Source: Sphingosinicellaceae bacterium (GTDB taxonomy: Bacteria; Pseudomonadota; Alphaproteobacteria; Sphingomonadales; Sphingomonadaceae). Taken from it: a stretch of DNA of 64,000 bases. The stretch is from positions 2,309,001 to 2,373,000 of the forward strand of contig CP079108.1 of the NCBI GenBank assembly GCA_019285715.1, written 5' to 3'. The position numbers and the translations under genes are program-made. The notes below the pieces were generated by a model that was not told the origin of the DNA, did not search any database, and worked only from the letters and a program-made list of their open reading frames with translations. Shown here piece after piece: positions 16,798-25,624 of this stretch (the first letter of the stretch is position 1; the number at the start of each line of letters is the position of its first letter).

Positions 16798-17481
16798 ATG
16801 ACCGTCCACGAGCCCGAGATCGAGGATTGGTACGCGACGCCCTCGGGGCGCGAGGCGGCGCGGCTTCTGGCACGGAGTGTAGGGCCGCTTCTGGGGAGGG
16901 CGTCGACGTCACGTTTGCTGGCGCTGGGGCAAACCGCTCCGGTTCTTACCCGCATCCACGGTGCCGGTGGAGAGCGCACCGCGATGGTCGTCGAGCAGGC
17001 CCGGCGCTGGCCGCTGACGACGCCCAACCGCGCCGTCGTCGCCGACCCGGAGCGGCTGCCCTTCGACGACGCGCTGTTCGACGACGCGCTGCTGATCCAT
17101 GCACTCGAACTGGTCGAGCGACCACGCATCGTGCTGCGCGAGCTGTGGCGGGTGCTCGGTCCCGCAGGGCGGATCGTTCTGGTCGTGCCGAACCGTGCCG
17201 GGGTGTGGGCGCGGGTCGAGGCGCTGCCGTTCGGCCGCGGGCAACCTTATGGCAAGGGCGGCTTGGCACGGCTCCTCGAAGGCGCGATGTTCGAGGTCGA
17301 AAGCTGGTCGACCGCCCTCGCCGCGCCGCCGCTCAGACGCCTCAGGTGGCTCGAACGACCGTTGGCACGCCTGCTCCCGCAAACGGGGGGCGTGCACGTC
17401 GTCGCCGCGCGGAAGATCGACGGGCTGCGGCCGGTCGGTACGGTGGCTCGGGCGGTGCTGAAAGAAGCAGCGGCGACCTAG
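16798..17481 (+). CDS. Methyltransferase-fold protein with degenerate SAM motif
   Basis: A 227-residue protein of the methyltransferase type 11 fold. The typical DxGxGxG motif I is replaced by LLALGQTAPVLTRI, but the later motifs are intact: LPFDDALFDDALLIHALELVERP and RELWRVLGPAGRIVLVVPNRAGVWARVE. Alphaproteobacteria often carry this protein near glyoxalase II genes, which is not the case here. The ATG at 16798 begins the conserved DWYATPSGREAARLL region; an upstream GTG at 16765 is also in frame. SAM binding should not be assumed. Confidence 0.7.
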   Translation: MTVHEPEIEDWYATPSGREAARLLARSVGPLLGRASTSRLLALGQTAPVLTRIHGAGGERTAMVVEQARRWPLTTPNRAVVADPERLPFDDALFDDALLIHALELVERPRIVLRELWRVLGPAGRIVLVVPNRAGVWARVEALPFGRGQPYGKGGLARLLEGAMFEVESWSTALAAPPLRRLRWLERPLARLLPQTGGVHVVAARKIDGLRPVGTVARAVLKEAAAT

Positions 17482-17694
17482 TCGTTCATCGTGAGAGTTG
17501 TCAGAGTAAGCACCCGCGTGAGTTCCTGCATATTCCGGCGCCTTCGGTGGGATGACGAATTAACAGCGGCTTACGCTACTATGCTGCCACTTTGCATGAG
17601 AAAGAACGTTGACCGAAGATTTCGGCGTGACCGCAGTGTACCAGATGGGTGATGCGTAGGACGGCAACCGTTCGCTCGAAAATTTCGTGTTTCC

Positions 17695-17785
17695 GTCATT
17701 CCGGCGAAGGTCGGAGCCCAGTGCTCTCAGAGGCTCGAAGTTCAGGGTTTGCGATGCAGCTGGGTTACGGCCCTCGCCGGAATGC
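17695..17785. repeat. Palindromic repeat, type A (GTCATTCCGGCGAAGG arms)
   Basis: Inverted arms (GTCATTCCGGCGAAGG...CCCAG and CTGGG...CTCGCCGGAATGC) flank a spacer that includes GGCTCGAAGTTC. The spacer phrase recurs in the element at 58837-58929. It occupies the end of the 336-bp gap 17482-17817 between the methyltransferase and metW; the first 210 bp of that gap hold nothing I recognise. Such elements are typical of sphingomonad intergenic DNA. Confidence 0.75.
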
Positions 17786-17817
17786 CGAAAACCGGGGCAC
17801 TGGTGGTGGACCCCGGT

Positions 17818-18408
17818 TCAAACTCTCCGCAGCACGAACAATGCCCGCTCGGCCCTGAGATTCGGAAGCGCCCGCACCTCGCTGCTGCCGCTGAGGAACA
17901 GCGCGCGTTCGACGACGATGCCGCGGGCGTCGGTCAGTGCGCGGAAATCGTCGACCGAGCACAGGTGGATGTTCGGGGTCTCGTACCACGCTACCGGCAG
18001 CGTCCGCGTCACCGGCATCCGGCCGCCAAAGACCAGCGAGGCGCGGACCCGCCAGTGTGCGAAGTTGGGGAAGCTGACCAGCGCGTGCTTGCCGATCCGG
18101 AGCAGTTCGTCGAGCACGACCGCCGGCCGGCGCATGGCCTGCAGGGCGTCGGACAGGATAACCATGTCAAAGGCATCGTCGGGATAGTCGCCGAGGTCGG
18201 TGTCGGCGTCGCCCTGCACCACCGACAGTCCACGCGCGACGGCTTGCGCGACGTTTGCCCCGGACAGCTCGATGCCGCGCCCGGCGACCTGCCGCGTGTC
18301 GCGCAACGCCGCGAGCAGCGCGCCGTCGCCGCAGCCGATGTCGAGCACCCGTGCGCCGACCGGCACGACCTTGGCGATCGCTTCGAGATCGGGACGCAAT
18401 TCGCTCAC
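17818..18408 (-). CDS. metW: Methionine biosynthesis protein MetW
   Basis: A 196-residue class I methyltransferase-fold protein that in alphaproteobacteria is always paired with MetX and is needed for full homoserine acetylation. Motif I is [15 protein letters not shown] and the MetW signature block [17 protein letters not shown] is present, along with [10 protein letters not shown]. It begins with GTG in a GTGA overlap with the metX stop codon, so translation is coupled. Confidence 0.93.
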   Translation of the reverse strand: MSELRPDLEAIAKVVPVGARVLDIGCGDGALLAALRDTRQVAGRGIELSGANVAQAVARGLSVVQGDADTDLGDYPDDAFDMVILSDALQAMRRPAVVLDELLRIGKHALVSFPNFAHWRVRASLVFGGRMPVTRTLPVAWYETPNIHLCSVDDFRALTDARGIVVERALFLSGSSEVRALPNLRAERALFVLRRV

Positions 18409-19532
18409 GCGGCTGCCCGCAGGAAGCCGTCGACGACGCGGTTGAGCTCAGGCGCCTCGACGAGGAAGCTGTCGTGGCCGTGCGGGCTTTCGAGTTCGAC
18501 GAAGCTGACCTCGGCCCCGGCGGCGTTCAGCGCGCTGACGATGCGCCGCGATTCGACCGTCGGGTACAGCCAGTCGCTGGTGAAGCTGACCACGGCAAAG
18601 CGCGTCCGCGTGCCCCGGAAGGCCTCCGCCAGCCGCCCGTCGTGGGGCACCGACAGGTCGAAATAATCCATCGCGCGGGTGATGTAGAGGTACGAGTTCG
18701 CGTCGAAGCGCTCGACGAAGCTGAGACCCTGGTGGCGCAGGTAGCTCTCGACCTGGAAATCGGCGTCGAAGCCGAAGCCGAGCGCGTCGCGGTCCTGCAG
18801 GCGGCGGCCGAACTTCTCGGTCAGCCCGGCCTCCGACAGGTAGGTGATGTGCGCGGCCATGCGCGCCACCGCGAGTCCGGCGGCGGGCGACGTCGTATAG
18901 GCGCCGCGCCGCCATTCGGGGTCGGCCATGATCGCCTGCCGACCGACCTCGTGGAAGGCGATGTTCTGCGCCGAGTGCCGCGCCGCGCTGGCGATGACCA
19001 CCGCCGAGCGCACCCGCTCCGGATAGCGCGCCGCGAGTTCGAGCACCTGCATGCCGCCCATCGAGCCACCGACCGCCGCAGCCAGCTGGGGGACGCCGAG
19101 ATGGTCGAGCAAGGCCACCTGCGCGGCGACCATGTCGGCGATCGTGATGACCGGGAAGCTCATCGCGTAGGCGCTGCCGGTGGCGGGATCGAGGCTGCCC
19201 GGCCCGGTGCTGCCCGAGCAGCCGCCCAGCACGTTGGCGCAGACGATGAAATAACGCGCCGGATCGACCGGCTTGCCAGCCCCGACCATGCGCGACCACC
19301 AGCCGGTCTTGCCGGTGCGCGGATGGATGCTGGCAACGTGCTGGTCGCCGGTCAGCGCATGGCAGACCAGGACCGCGTTCGAGGCGTCGGCATTAAGCGT
19401 GCCGTAGGTTTCGTAGGCGACCTCGACGCGCTCCAGTCGCTGCCCCGAAGCGAGGGTCAGCGGGCCGTCCAGCGTGACGCGGCGGTCGAGGCCGAAGCGG
19501 GAGTCGTGCGCGAAAGGCTCTGTGCCGGACAT
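18405..19532 (-). CDS. metX: Homoserine O-acetyltransferase
   Basis: A 375-residue alpha/beta-hydrolase that acetylates (or succinylates) homoserine in methionine synthesis. The triad is Ser157 (VGGSMGG), Asp320 (SFTSDWLYP) and His353 (HGHDSFL). The oxyanion and substrate motifs [12 protein letters not shown] and GGCSGSTGP are present. The length is normal. The upstream region shows no SAM-riboswitch consensus that I can recognise. metW overlaps its 3' end by four bases. Confidence 0.95.
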   Translation of the reverse strand: MSGTEPFAHDSRFGLDRRVTLDGPLTLASGQRLERVEVAYETYGTLNADASNAVLVCHALTGDQHVASIHPRTGKTGWWSRMVGAGKPVDPARYFIVCANVLGGCSGSTGPGSLDPATGSAYAMSFPVITIADMVAAQVALLDHLGVPQLAAAVGGSMGGMQVLELAARYPERVRSAVVIASAARHSAQNIAFHEVGRQAIMADPEWRRGAYTTSPAAGLAVARMAAHITYLSEAGLTEKFGRRLQDRDALGFGFDADFQVESYLRHQGLSFVERFDANSYLYITRAMDYFDLSVPHDGRLAEAFRGTRTRFAVVSFTSDWLYPTVESRRIVSALNAAGAEVSFVELESPHGHDSFLVEAPELNRVVDGFLRAAA

Positions 19533-19657
19533 TGGCGGCCCGGGTTAGGGGCTGCCCGGGCACCGTGCAAGTTTCCGCGTCCAGCCGAAAAAAACTAATC
19601 CCCGTTAAGGAACGCACAGGATGCGAGTTGGTTCTATTGGCTCGGGGGTAGTGCACC

Positions 19658-19840
19658 ATGACCAGGTCTTATTCGTCCCATGTCCAGCCGATGGTCATGA
19701 TCGACGCCCTTATTGTCGAGGCGGTTCGCAAGGAAGTCGTGGTTTCCAGCGCGCCGGGTCCGTCGCTGACGCCTGCTGCGGCGCGTGAGACGGCGGCACG
19801 GTTGATTGCCGCTGCGGAAATCGCGGAGCGTTACAAGTAG
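19658..19840 (+). CDS. Small hypothetical protein, 60 residues
   Basis: The ATG has a G-rich site (GGGGG) about ten bases upstream. The sequence is soluble, with a helix-rich C-terminal half (AAARETAARLIAAAEIAERYK) and no signal peptide. It lies between divergent metX and hisC. No family recognised; it could be a regulator or a non-functional frame. Confidence 0.45.
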   Translation: MTRSYSSHVQPMVMIDALIVEAVRKEVVVSSAPGPSLTPAAARETAARLIAAAEIAERYK

Positions 19841-19913
19841 CCTGACGCTCGCGATCCCTGTCAGCCGCTCGCAATCCTTGTCAGCGCAGCGGGGTTGGGC
19901 CTATGCCGCGGGC

Positions 19914-21053
19914 ATGAACGCCACCCTCGCCCGCCCGCTGCCCCAAAGCCCGACAATGAAGCCCTGGGTCGAGGCGATCGCGCCCTACGTCCCCGGCAAG
20001 GCCAAGCTCGACGGCCGCCCGCTCGTCGCCAAGCTCGGCTCCAACGAGAACCCGTTCGGCCCCAGCCCGCATGCCGTCGCGGCAATGCAGGCGGTAGTCG
20101 CGGCCGCGCATCTTTATCCCGATCCGGCAGCGACGCTGCTGCGGCAGGCGCTCGGCGAGCATCACGGCATCGATCCCGATCGCATCGTCTGCGGCACCGG
20201 GTCGGACGAGATCATCCATCTCGTCGCGGGCGCCTTCGCCGGGCCGGGCGACGAGATCCTGCACGTCCGCTACGGCTTTGCCGTCTACGAGATCGCGGCA
20301 CGCCGTGTCGGTGCGACGCCAGTGGTCGCGCCGGACAATGACTATGGCACCGACGTCGACGCACTGCTGGCGCTGGTGACGCCGCGCACCCGCGTGGTGT
20401 TCATCGCCAACCCCAACAATCCGACCGGCACGCTGATCTCCGCCGACGAGGTCCGCCGCCTGCATGCGGGGCTACCGTCCGACTGCATCCTTGCGCTGGA
20501 CTGCGCCTACGCCGAGTTCGCGGAAGGCGAGTACGAGGACGGCTTCGCGCTCGCCGACGAGAACGCCAACTTCGTGACGATGCGGACCTTCTCGAAGATC
20601 TACGGTCTGGCGGCGCAACGCATCGGCTGGGGTTATGCGCAGCCCGGGATCGTTGCGGCGATGCACCGCATCCGCGCGCCGTTCAACGTGCCGACCACCG
20701 GACAAGCGGGGGCCGTCGCGGCGCTCGCCGATCAGGACTGGGTCGCGATGACCCGTGCGCACACGCTGGTCTGGCGCAAGTGGCTGAACGACGAGGTCGT
20801 CGCGCTCGGCAACCATGGGCTGCGCGCCATCCCGTCGGCGGCAAACTTCGTCCTGATCGAGTTCCCCGCCCAAGGTCCGCTGACCGCCGACAAGGCCAAC
20901 GAGGCGCTGATGAACGACGGCATCATCGCGCGCTATCTCGCGGTTCAGTCGATGCCGCGCTGCATCCGCATCTCGGTCGGTACCGAGACCGAGACCCGCG
21001 CCGCGGTCGCCAGCCTGCGCAAGTTCGTGACCACCGCGACCGGCCCGGCGTAG
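19914..21053 (+). CDS. hisC: Histidinol-phosphate / aromatic-amino-acid aminotransferase
   Basis: A 379-residue PLP-dependent aminotransferase. Substrate-binding KLGSNENPFGPSP (about 40-52), FIANPNNPTG (163-172), Asp196 (ALDCAYAEF) and the Schiff-base Lys228 (RTFSKIYGLAAQRIGWGY) are all visible. The ATG at 19914 is chosen as the nearest start before the conserved region; a second ATG at 19956 would also leave a complete enzyme. It overlaps tyrA by one base. The pairing with tyrA suggests it acts in tyrosine/phenylalanine synthesis as well as, or rather than, histidine synthesis. Confidence 0.9.
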   Translation: MNATLARPLPQSPTMKPWVEAIAPYVPGKAKLDGRPLVAKLGSNENPFGPSPHAVAAMQAVVAAAHLYPDPAATLLRQALGEHHGIDPDRIVCGTGSDEIIHLVAGAFAGPGDEILHVRYGFAVYEIAARRVGATPVVAPDNDYGTDVDALLALVTPRTRVVFIANPNNPTGTLISADEVRRLHAGLPSDCILALDCAYAEFAEGEYEDGFALADENANFVTMRTFSKIYGLAAQRIGWGYAQPGIVAAMHRIRAPFNVPTTGQAGAVAALADQDWVAMTRAHTLVWRKWLNDEVVALGNHGLRAIPSAANFVLIEFPAQGPLTADKANEALMNDGIIARYLAVQSMPRCIRISVGTETETRAAVASLRKFVTTATGPA

Positions 21054-21961
21054 TGCTGCCCTTCGCGCGCGTCACGGTGATCGGCATGGGGCTGATCGGC
21101 TCCTCGCTGACCCGCGCGATCCGGGAGCGCATGCCGACGGTGGCGCTGACCGTTCACGACGCCGATCCTGCCGTGCGTGAGCGAGTCCGTGCCCTCGACC
21201 TCGCCGACGACGTCACCGACACCGCCGGAGCCGCAGTCATCGACGCCGACTTGGTCATCCTCGCGGTACCGGTGTTGGCGATGATGAAGGTCGCGGCCAG
21301 CATCGCCGACGATCTGCCCGCCGGTTGCGTGGTCAGCGACACCGGCTCGGTCAAGGCCAGCGTCGTCGCCGACCTGGTCGAGGTGCTGCCCGAGGGCACC
21401 GCGATCGTTCCCGCCCATCCGGTCGCAGGCACCGAGAACTCAGGTCCCGATGCCGGCTTCGCGACGCTGTTCGACGGGCGCTGGTGCATCCTGACACCGC
21501 CCGCCGGGGCCGACGCGCTGGCGGTCACCAAAGTCTCGGAGTTCTGGACGCGGCTGGGCGCCAAGGTCGAGATCATGGAGGCCGCGCATCATGACATGGT
21601 GCTGGCTGTGACCAGCCACCTGCCCCACCTCATCGCCTACTCGATCGTCGGCACCGCGTCCGACCTCGAGGACGTCACCAAGTCCGAGGTGATCAAGTAC
21701 TCGGCCGGCGGCTTCCGCGACTTCACGCGCATCGCGGCGTCCGACCCGGTGATGTGGCGCGACGTCTTCCTGTCGAACAAGGACGCCGTGCTGAGCGTGC
21801 TGCAGCGCTTCACCGAGGACCTGACCGCCCTCCAGCGCGCCATCCGCTGGGGCGACGGCGCTTTCCTCGAGGCGCTGTTCACGCGGACCCGCGCGGTCCG
21901 GCGCGGGGTCATCGACGAGGGGCAGGACACCGGCGAAGCGGACTTCGGGCGCAAACACTAG
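21053..21961 (+). CDS. tyrA: Prephenate/arogenate dehydrogenase
   Basis: A 302-residue NAD(P)-dependent dehydrogenase that makes hydroxyphenylpyruvate from prephenate or tyrosine from arogenate. The Rossmann motif VIGMGLIGSSL is at the N-terminus, DTGSVKASV and PAHPVAGTENSG are the substrate-site signatures, and HHDMVLAVTSHLPHLIAY is the conserved helix of the C-terminal domain. It starts with GTG in the overlap TAGTG with hisC, so the two genes are coupled. Its TAG stop shares the tetranucleotide CTAG with the opposing DUF1761 gene. Confidence 0.93.
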   Translation: MLPFARVTVIGMGLIGSSLTRAIRERMPTVALTVHDADPAVRERVRALDLADDVTDTAGAAVIDADLVILAVPVLAMMKVAASIADDLPAGCVVSDTGSVKASVVADLVEVLPEGTAIVPAHPVAGTENSGPDAGFATLFDGRWCILTPPAGADALAVTKVSEFWTRLGAKVEIMEAAHHDMVLAVTSHLPHLIAYSIVGTASDLEDVTKSEVIKYSAGGFRDFTRIAASDPVMWRDVFLSNKDAVLSVLQRFTEDLTALQRAIRWGDGAFLEALFTRTRAVRRGVIDEGQDTGEADFGRKH

Positions 21962-22365
21962 CTCGCGGGCGGCGCCGTCAGCCCGATTGCGTGCAGCACC
22001 ACCGCCTGCACCACCATCACCCCGAGCCAGTGCCCGACATCGAGGGCCAGAGTGCGTCCGTCCTCGCCGCGGTGGCGGAGCGTGACGACCAGCACCGGCA
22101 CCACGAAACCGATCCAGATCACCACCGCGCTGCCGATCGCCATCACCCACGGGTTCGCCTTGTCAGGCGCCAGGATCAGCGCGCCCGCCAGGATCGAGGC
22201 GAACCAGAATTCGGCGATGATGTCGGTGACGATCAGGCCCGTTGTGTAGTGGCGAACGGTGGGCGCTTCGGAGCGACCGAGCAGGCCGTACCACAAGGCG
22301 GCGAAGGCAAGCCCGGCGAAGGTCGCAGCGGCGATCGGGACGAAATTCTGGAGGATGTAGATCAT
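21958..22365 (-). CDS. DUF1761 family membrane protein
   Basis: A 135-residue protein with four predicted transmembrane helices and the DUF1761 layout: NFVPIAAATFAGLAFAALWYG at the N-terminus, then VTDIIAEFWFASILAGAL, an exposed loop and VMVVQAVVLHAIGL. Function is unknown in the family. It starts seven bases after the DUF2125 gene stops and is probably the last gene of the fab-mltG-plsC string. Confidence 0.8.
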   Translation of the reverse strand: MIYILQNFVPIAAATFAGLAFAALWYGLLGRSEAPTVRHYTTGLIVTDIIAEFWFASILAGALILAPDKANPWVMAIGSAVVIWIGFVVPVLVVTLRHRGEDGRTLALDVGHWLGVMVVQAVVLHAIGLTAPPAS

Positions 22366-22372
22366 GCCGCGC

Positions 22373-23320
22373 CTAACGCAGCGCGGGGCACGCGGGTTGC
22401 TGAGCCCGGGTGGCGCGGCCGGCTTCGGGGAGATTGCCGAGCTGCCACGCGCCGGGCGAGCCCGACAGGCTGAGCGTCACCGGCAGGCGCAAGCGCTGTT
22501 CGCTGACCCGCTCGCCGGTCAGCGCGGCGCGGACGGTCTGCGGGCAGCTGGTGACGAGGGTACCGGTGAGGCGCGGCACGCCGCCGCTCGCGACCATCGT
22601 CGCATCGAGGCGGAGCACTTCGTCGGTCGTGTCGGCGAGCGTCAGCGCGTGGATCTCGACCGTGCCCTTGCTCGCCCAGCGCGCGTAATCGATCAGCCGC
22701 GTCGGCCCGGTGACGCGGATATCGGCCGCGAGCTTGAGCGGCGCACCGGCGGCGGCCTTGACCCCCTCCCCCTCCAGCACGACTTGCGCGCGCTGCGGCA
22801 GGCTCGGCGACCACGCCTCGGCGCTACGACCTGTAGTCTCGCGGAAATGGACCTCCAGCTTGGTCGCGGTCAGTGGCAGGCCGAGGAGCGCGAGCGTCAC
22901 CCGCGGCTTGTCGAACACCGTCGACAGTCGCGCGATGCGCCGGGCCTGATCGAGGTGGAGGCTGGTCTCCGACGACGGCGCGGCGATGCTCAGCGTGGAG
23001 TTCGCCAGCGCCGGAATGCGGCCGGACACCCGCGGCTCGGCACTGCGGACGATGGTCAGGTCGGGCTGCCACGGACCGCGGTTGAGGATGGCGTTGTCGG
23101 CGCTGGCGGTCGCCGGCACATCGCCGCGCGACTCAAGCCTTGGAGAGCCGACCTCGGCCTCGAGGCGATACGGGAAGCCGCCGATGGTGACCGGCGAACC
23201 GGGGAAAACCGCGGCGATCTGCTCGCGGAAGCCGTCCTTGTAGCCCGACCAGAACCACCAATAGCCCGCCACCCCGAGGATCAGCGGGACGACCGTCAAC
23301 CACAGCGGGATGCGCTTCAT
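22373..23320 (-). CDS. DUF2125 domain protein, likely membrane-anchored periplasmic
   Basis: A 315-residue protein with one N-terminal membrane anchor (LWLTVVPLILGVAGYWWFW), followed by the DUF2125 beta-rich region with FPYRLEAEVGSPRL and internal repeats of short amphipathic strands. The family is widespread in alphaproteobacteria, resembles AsmA-like lipid-transfer proteins, and has no proven function. The ATG overlaps the plsC stop as ATGA, fixing the start. The long frame continues upstream through plsC in another phase, which is a shadow and not a fusion. Confidence 0.8.
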   Translation of the reverse strand: MKRIPLWLTVVPLILGVAGYWWFWSGYKDGFREQIAAVFPGSPVTIGGFPYRLEAEVGSPRLESRGDVPATASADNAILNRGPWQPDLTIVRSAEPRVSGRIPALANSTLSIAAPSSETSLHLDQARRIARLSTVFDKPRVTLALLGLPLTATKLEVHFRETTGRSAEAWSPSLPQRAQVVLEGEGVKAAAGAPLKLAADIRVTGPTRLIDYARWASKGTVEIHALTLADTTDEVLRLDATMVASGGVPRLTGTLVTSCPQTVRAALTGERVSEQRLRLPVTLSLSGSPGAWQLGNLPEAGRATRAQQPACPALR

Positions 23321-24006
23321 GCCGGGTTCAACGCGTTGATCGCGGTGTGGACTCGCGCCTCGATGTCGCTGCGCTCGAGGCCGGGCGGGATCGCCTCGCC
23401 GAAGCGCAGCGTGATCGTGCCGGCGTGCTTGACCAGACCCTTTGGCCAAAGTCGCCCGCTGTCGAGCGCGACCGGCACCACCGGCAGGCGCAGCGTCCGG
23501 TATAGCCCGACGAAGCCCGGCTTGATCGGCGGCCGCTCGCCCCACGACACCCGCGTGCCCTCGACGAAGATCACCACCGGGCGGTCGAGCTGTTTCGCCG
23601 ACTGCGCCGCACGCATCATCGTCCGCATCGCCTGCACCGACGCCTCGCGGTCGATCGGGATGACCCCCTGCCGCTGCGCGACATAGCCCCACACCGGGAT
23701 CTTGAGCAGCTCCGCCTTCATCACAGTTGCGGGATCGTCGAACAGGTAGAGCACGAGGATCGTCTCGTACGCCGACTGGTGCTTGGCGGCGATGATCACC
23801 GCGTGCTGCGGGACGGTCCCCTCGACCTTGAGGCGGACGCCGAGCAGCACTCGCGCCGTCCAGATGAACCAGCGCGACCACAGCTTCGCCATGTAGCGCA
23901 GCGCGTTGCGGGACACCGGCGCGATCAGTGCGGCGCCAACGACGATCGGCACGGAGCCAAGGTGGAAGACCAGGGCGAACACCAACGAGCGAAGCACCGC
24001 GATCAT
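23317..24006 (-). CDS. plsC: 1-acyl-sn-glycerol-3-phosphate acyltransferase
   Basis: A 229-residue membrane-associated enzyme that acylates lysophosphatidic acid to phosphatidic acid. Motif I is HQSAYE (His-x4-Glu in place of the usual His-x4-Asp, as far as I recall a variant common in alphaproteobacterial homologues). GVIPIDRE and FVEGTRVSWG are motifs II and III, and PVVPVALDSG is motif IV. Two hydrophobic segments are at the N-terminus. The ATG overlaps the ydcF stop. Its place after the fatty-acid genes fits phospholipid synthesis. Confidence 0.92.
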   Translation of the reverse strand: MIAVLRSLVFALVFHLGSVPIVVGAALIAPVSRNALRYMAKLWSRWFIWTARVLLGVRLKVEGTVPQHAVIIAAKHQSAYETILVLYLFDDPATVMKAELLKIPVWGYVAQRQGVIPIDREASVQAMRTMMRAAQSAKQLDRPVVIFVEGTRVSWGERPPIKPGFVGLYRTLRLPVVPVALDSGRLWPKGLVKHAGTITLRFGEAIPPGLERSDIEARVHTAINALNPA

Positions 24007-24545
24007 TGGACGCCGAGCCCGCGGGCAACGAAGCGGAGGGCGAGCTTGTTGTATTCGCGGAGCAGGCCGGTGACGCTGTTCTCGCCGTCGACGCCGTCGG
24101 GGACGATGGCTACGGCAGACGGCAACCGTCCGTCGAGCTCGAGGCGCGCGCGGCGCATGTGGGCGGCGGAGGTCACCAGCCGAAGCGAGCTGTACTTGTG
24201 GCGTCGCACCCAGGCCGCGGTTTCCTCGGCGTTGGAGCGGGTGTCGATCGCCTCGAAGCCGAGGTCGACGTCGCGCCCGAACAGGCCGGCGGGCGCGTTG
24301 ACCTCGTGGGCCAGGGCGGCGTCGGTGACGCGGCGCTCGACGCCTGAGACGAGCATGCGCTGCGCCGAGCCGGCGACGAGCACGTCGACGCCGCGCTGCA
24401 GGCGGCCCGCACCGCCGGTCAGGACGACGACGCCGTCGGTCTTTGAGGCAAGCGGAGCCGGCGGCGCGAGGGTCAGCGCGAACCACACGAAGCCCCACGC
24501 CCAGGCAAGCAGGACCAGCGCCCCCAGCCGCACGATCAGCCTCAC
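24003..24545 (-). CDS. YdcF/DUF218 family membrane protein
   Basis: A 180-residue protein with one N-terminal transmembrane helix (RLGALVLLAWAWGFVWFAL) and the DUF218 domain: VVVLTGGAGRLQRGVDVL, RMLVSGVE and RSNAEETAAWVRR, the last being the conserved acidic-helix motif. Members act in envelope polysaccharide or peptidoglycan-precursor handling (ElyC, SanA), but the reaction is not established. It starts with GTG in a GTGA overlap with mltG, arguing for a cell-wall role. Confidence 0.85.
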   Translation of the reverse strand: MRLIVRLGALVLLAWAWGFVWFALTLAPPAPLASKTDGVVVLTGGAGRLQRGVDVLVAGSAQRMLVSGVERRVTDAALAHEVNAPAGLFGRDVDLGFEAIDTRSNAEETAAWVRRHKYSSLRLVTSAAHMRRARLELDGRLPSAVAIVPDGVDGENSVTGLLREYNKLALRFVARGLGVQ

Positions 24546-25621
24546 ATCTCGCCCCGGGCGCGGCGGATAGCGAACCACTTGGCGACGTTGGCGTTGTGCT
24601 GCGCCAGCGTGTCGGCGAAGACGTGGCCACCGGTGCCGTCCGCCACGAAGTACAGCGCCTTGGTCGGCGCGGGGTCGAGAACGGCGGCGATCGAGGCGCG
24701 GCCGGGGTTGGCGATTGGTCCGACTGGTAGGCCTATACGGCTATATGTGTTGTAACCATTCAGGGCCTGCAGCTGGCTGCGGAGGATGCGGCGGCCGAGT
24801 GGCCGGCCCTTGGTATAGGGATAGATTACAGTAGGATCCGCATCGAGCTTGATGTTCTGCCTTAAGCGATTGGTATAGACTCCGGCGACCATCCGGCGCT
24901 CGGCGGGCTTGCCGGTTTCCTTCTCTACGATCGAGGCGAGAATGACTGCTTCGGCGGGCGTCTTGACGATGCTGGCGGGGGTGCGGGTCTTCCACAGGTC
25001 GGCGAGGGTCTTGGTCATCGCCGCCTGCATGCGCTTGACGACGGCGGCGCGGGTTTCGCCCGACTGGAAGTCGTAGGTGTCGGGCAATACCGAGCCTTCG
25101 GCGGGAACGGCGACGGTGCCGGTCAGCCGGGTCTCGGCGTTCAGCCGGTCGGCAACGAGCACCGCGGGCCAGCCTTCCGGGATCGTCACCCGGTAACTGA
25201 CCACGTCGGCGACCTGGAGCTGGTGGAGATAATGCCCCCAGGCGTCGCCGCGCGCGAGGCGGTACACACCGGCCTTCACCGGACGGCTGCCGCCGAACAG
25301 CCGGGCCAGTACGCGGAACTGGCGGTCGTCGCGGACCAGGCCGGCGTCTTCGAGGACATTGGCGGCATCGGCGAGGGTCGCGCCTGCCTTGATCACCACG
25401 TCGACGGTCTTGAGCGGCCGATCAGGATGCCCGAACCACGGCGCGAGAAACACCGGCACGCCGATCAGCGCGAGCAGCAAAAGCACTGTGCTGGCCGCGC
25501 GCCCGAACTTCATCGACCGCGGCTCACGTCGCCGCGACGGCGCGCGTCCGGACCGCGACGGCGGGCGGGCGGGCCGCGACGGCGAGCGCTTTGGCGGCGC
25601 GCGCCGCTTCCCCCGCGCCAT
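24542..25621 (-). CDS. mltG: Endolytic murein transglycosylase MltG
   Basis: A 359-residue inner-membrane enzyme that cuts nascent glycan strands and so sets their length. An unusual cytoplasmic tail of about 36 residues is rich in Arg, Pro and Ser (PSRPARPPSRSGRAPSRRRE). One membrane helix (STVLLLLALIGVPVFLA, about 44-60) and a LysM-like region come next. The YceG domain contains the catalytic Glu233 in LASIVEKETG, preceded by LPDTYDF. The C-terminal NPGRASI and YFVADGTGGHVFADTLAQHN match well. It follows fabF by three bases, a conserved alphaproteobacterial arrangement. Confidence 0.95.
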   Translation of the reverse strand: MARGKRRAPPKRSPSRPARPPSRSGRAPSRRREPRSMKFGRAASTVLLLLALIGVPVFLAPWFGHPDRPLKTVDVVIKAGATLADAANVLEDAGLVRDDRQFRVLARLFGGSRPVKAGVYRLARGDAWGHYLHQLQVADVVSYRVTIPEGWPAVLVADRLNAETRLTGTVAVPAEGSVLPDTYDFQSGETRAAVVKRMQAAMTKTLADLWKTRTPASIVKTPAEAVILASIVEKETGKPAERRMVAGVYTNRLRQNIKLDADPTVIYPYTKGRPLGRRILRSQLQALNGYNTYSRIGLPVGPIANPGRASIAAVLDPAPTKALYFVADGTGGHVFADTLAQHNANVAKWFAIRRARGEM

Positions 25622-25624
25622 CGG

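Noticed and set aside
19533-19657. A SAM-II type riboswitch upstream of metX
   Set aside because: The expected pseudoknot core and conserved words were not visible; only a short poly-T stretch was seen.
22373-24028. A 551-residue minus frame that seems to fuse plsC with the DUF2125 protein
   Set aside because: Only the last 315 residues match DUF2125; the first part is out of phase with plsC. The ATGA overlap marks two genes.
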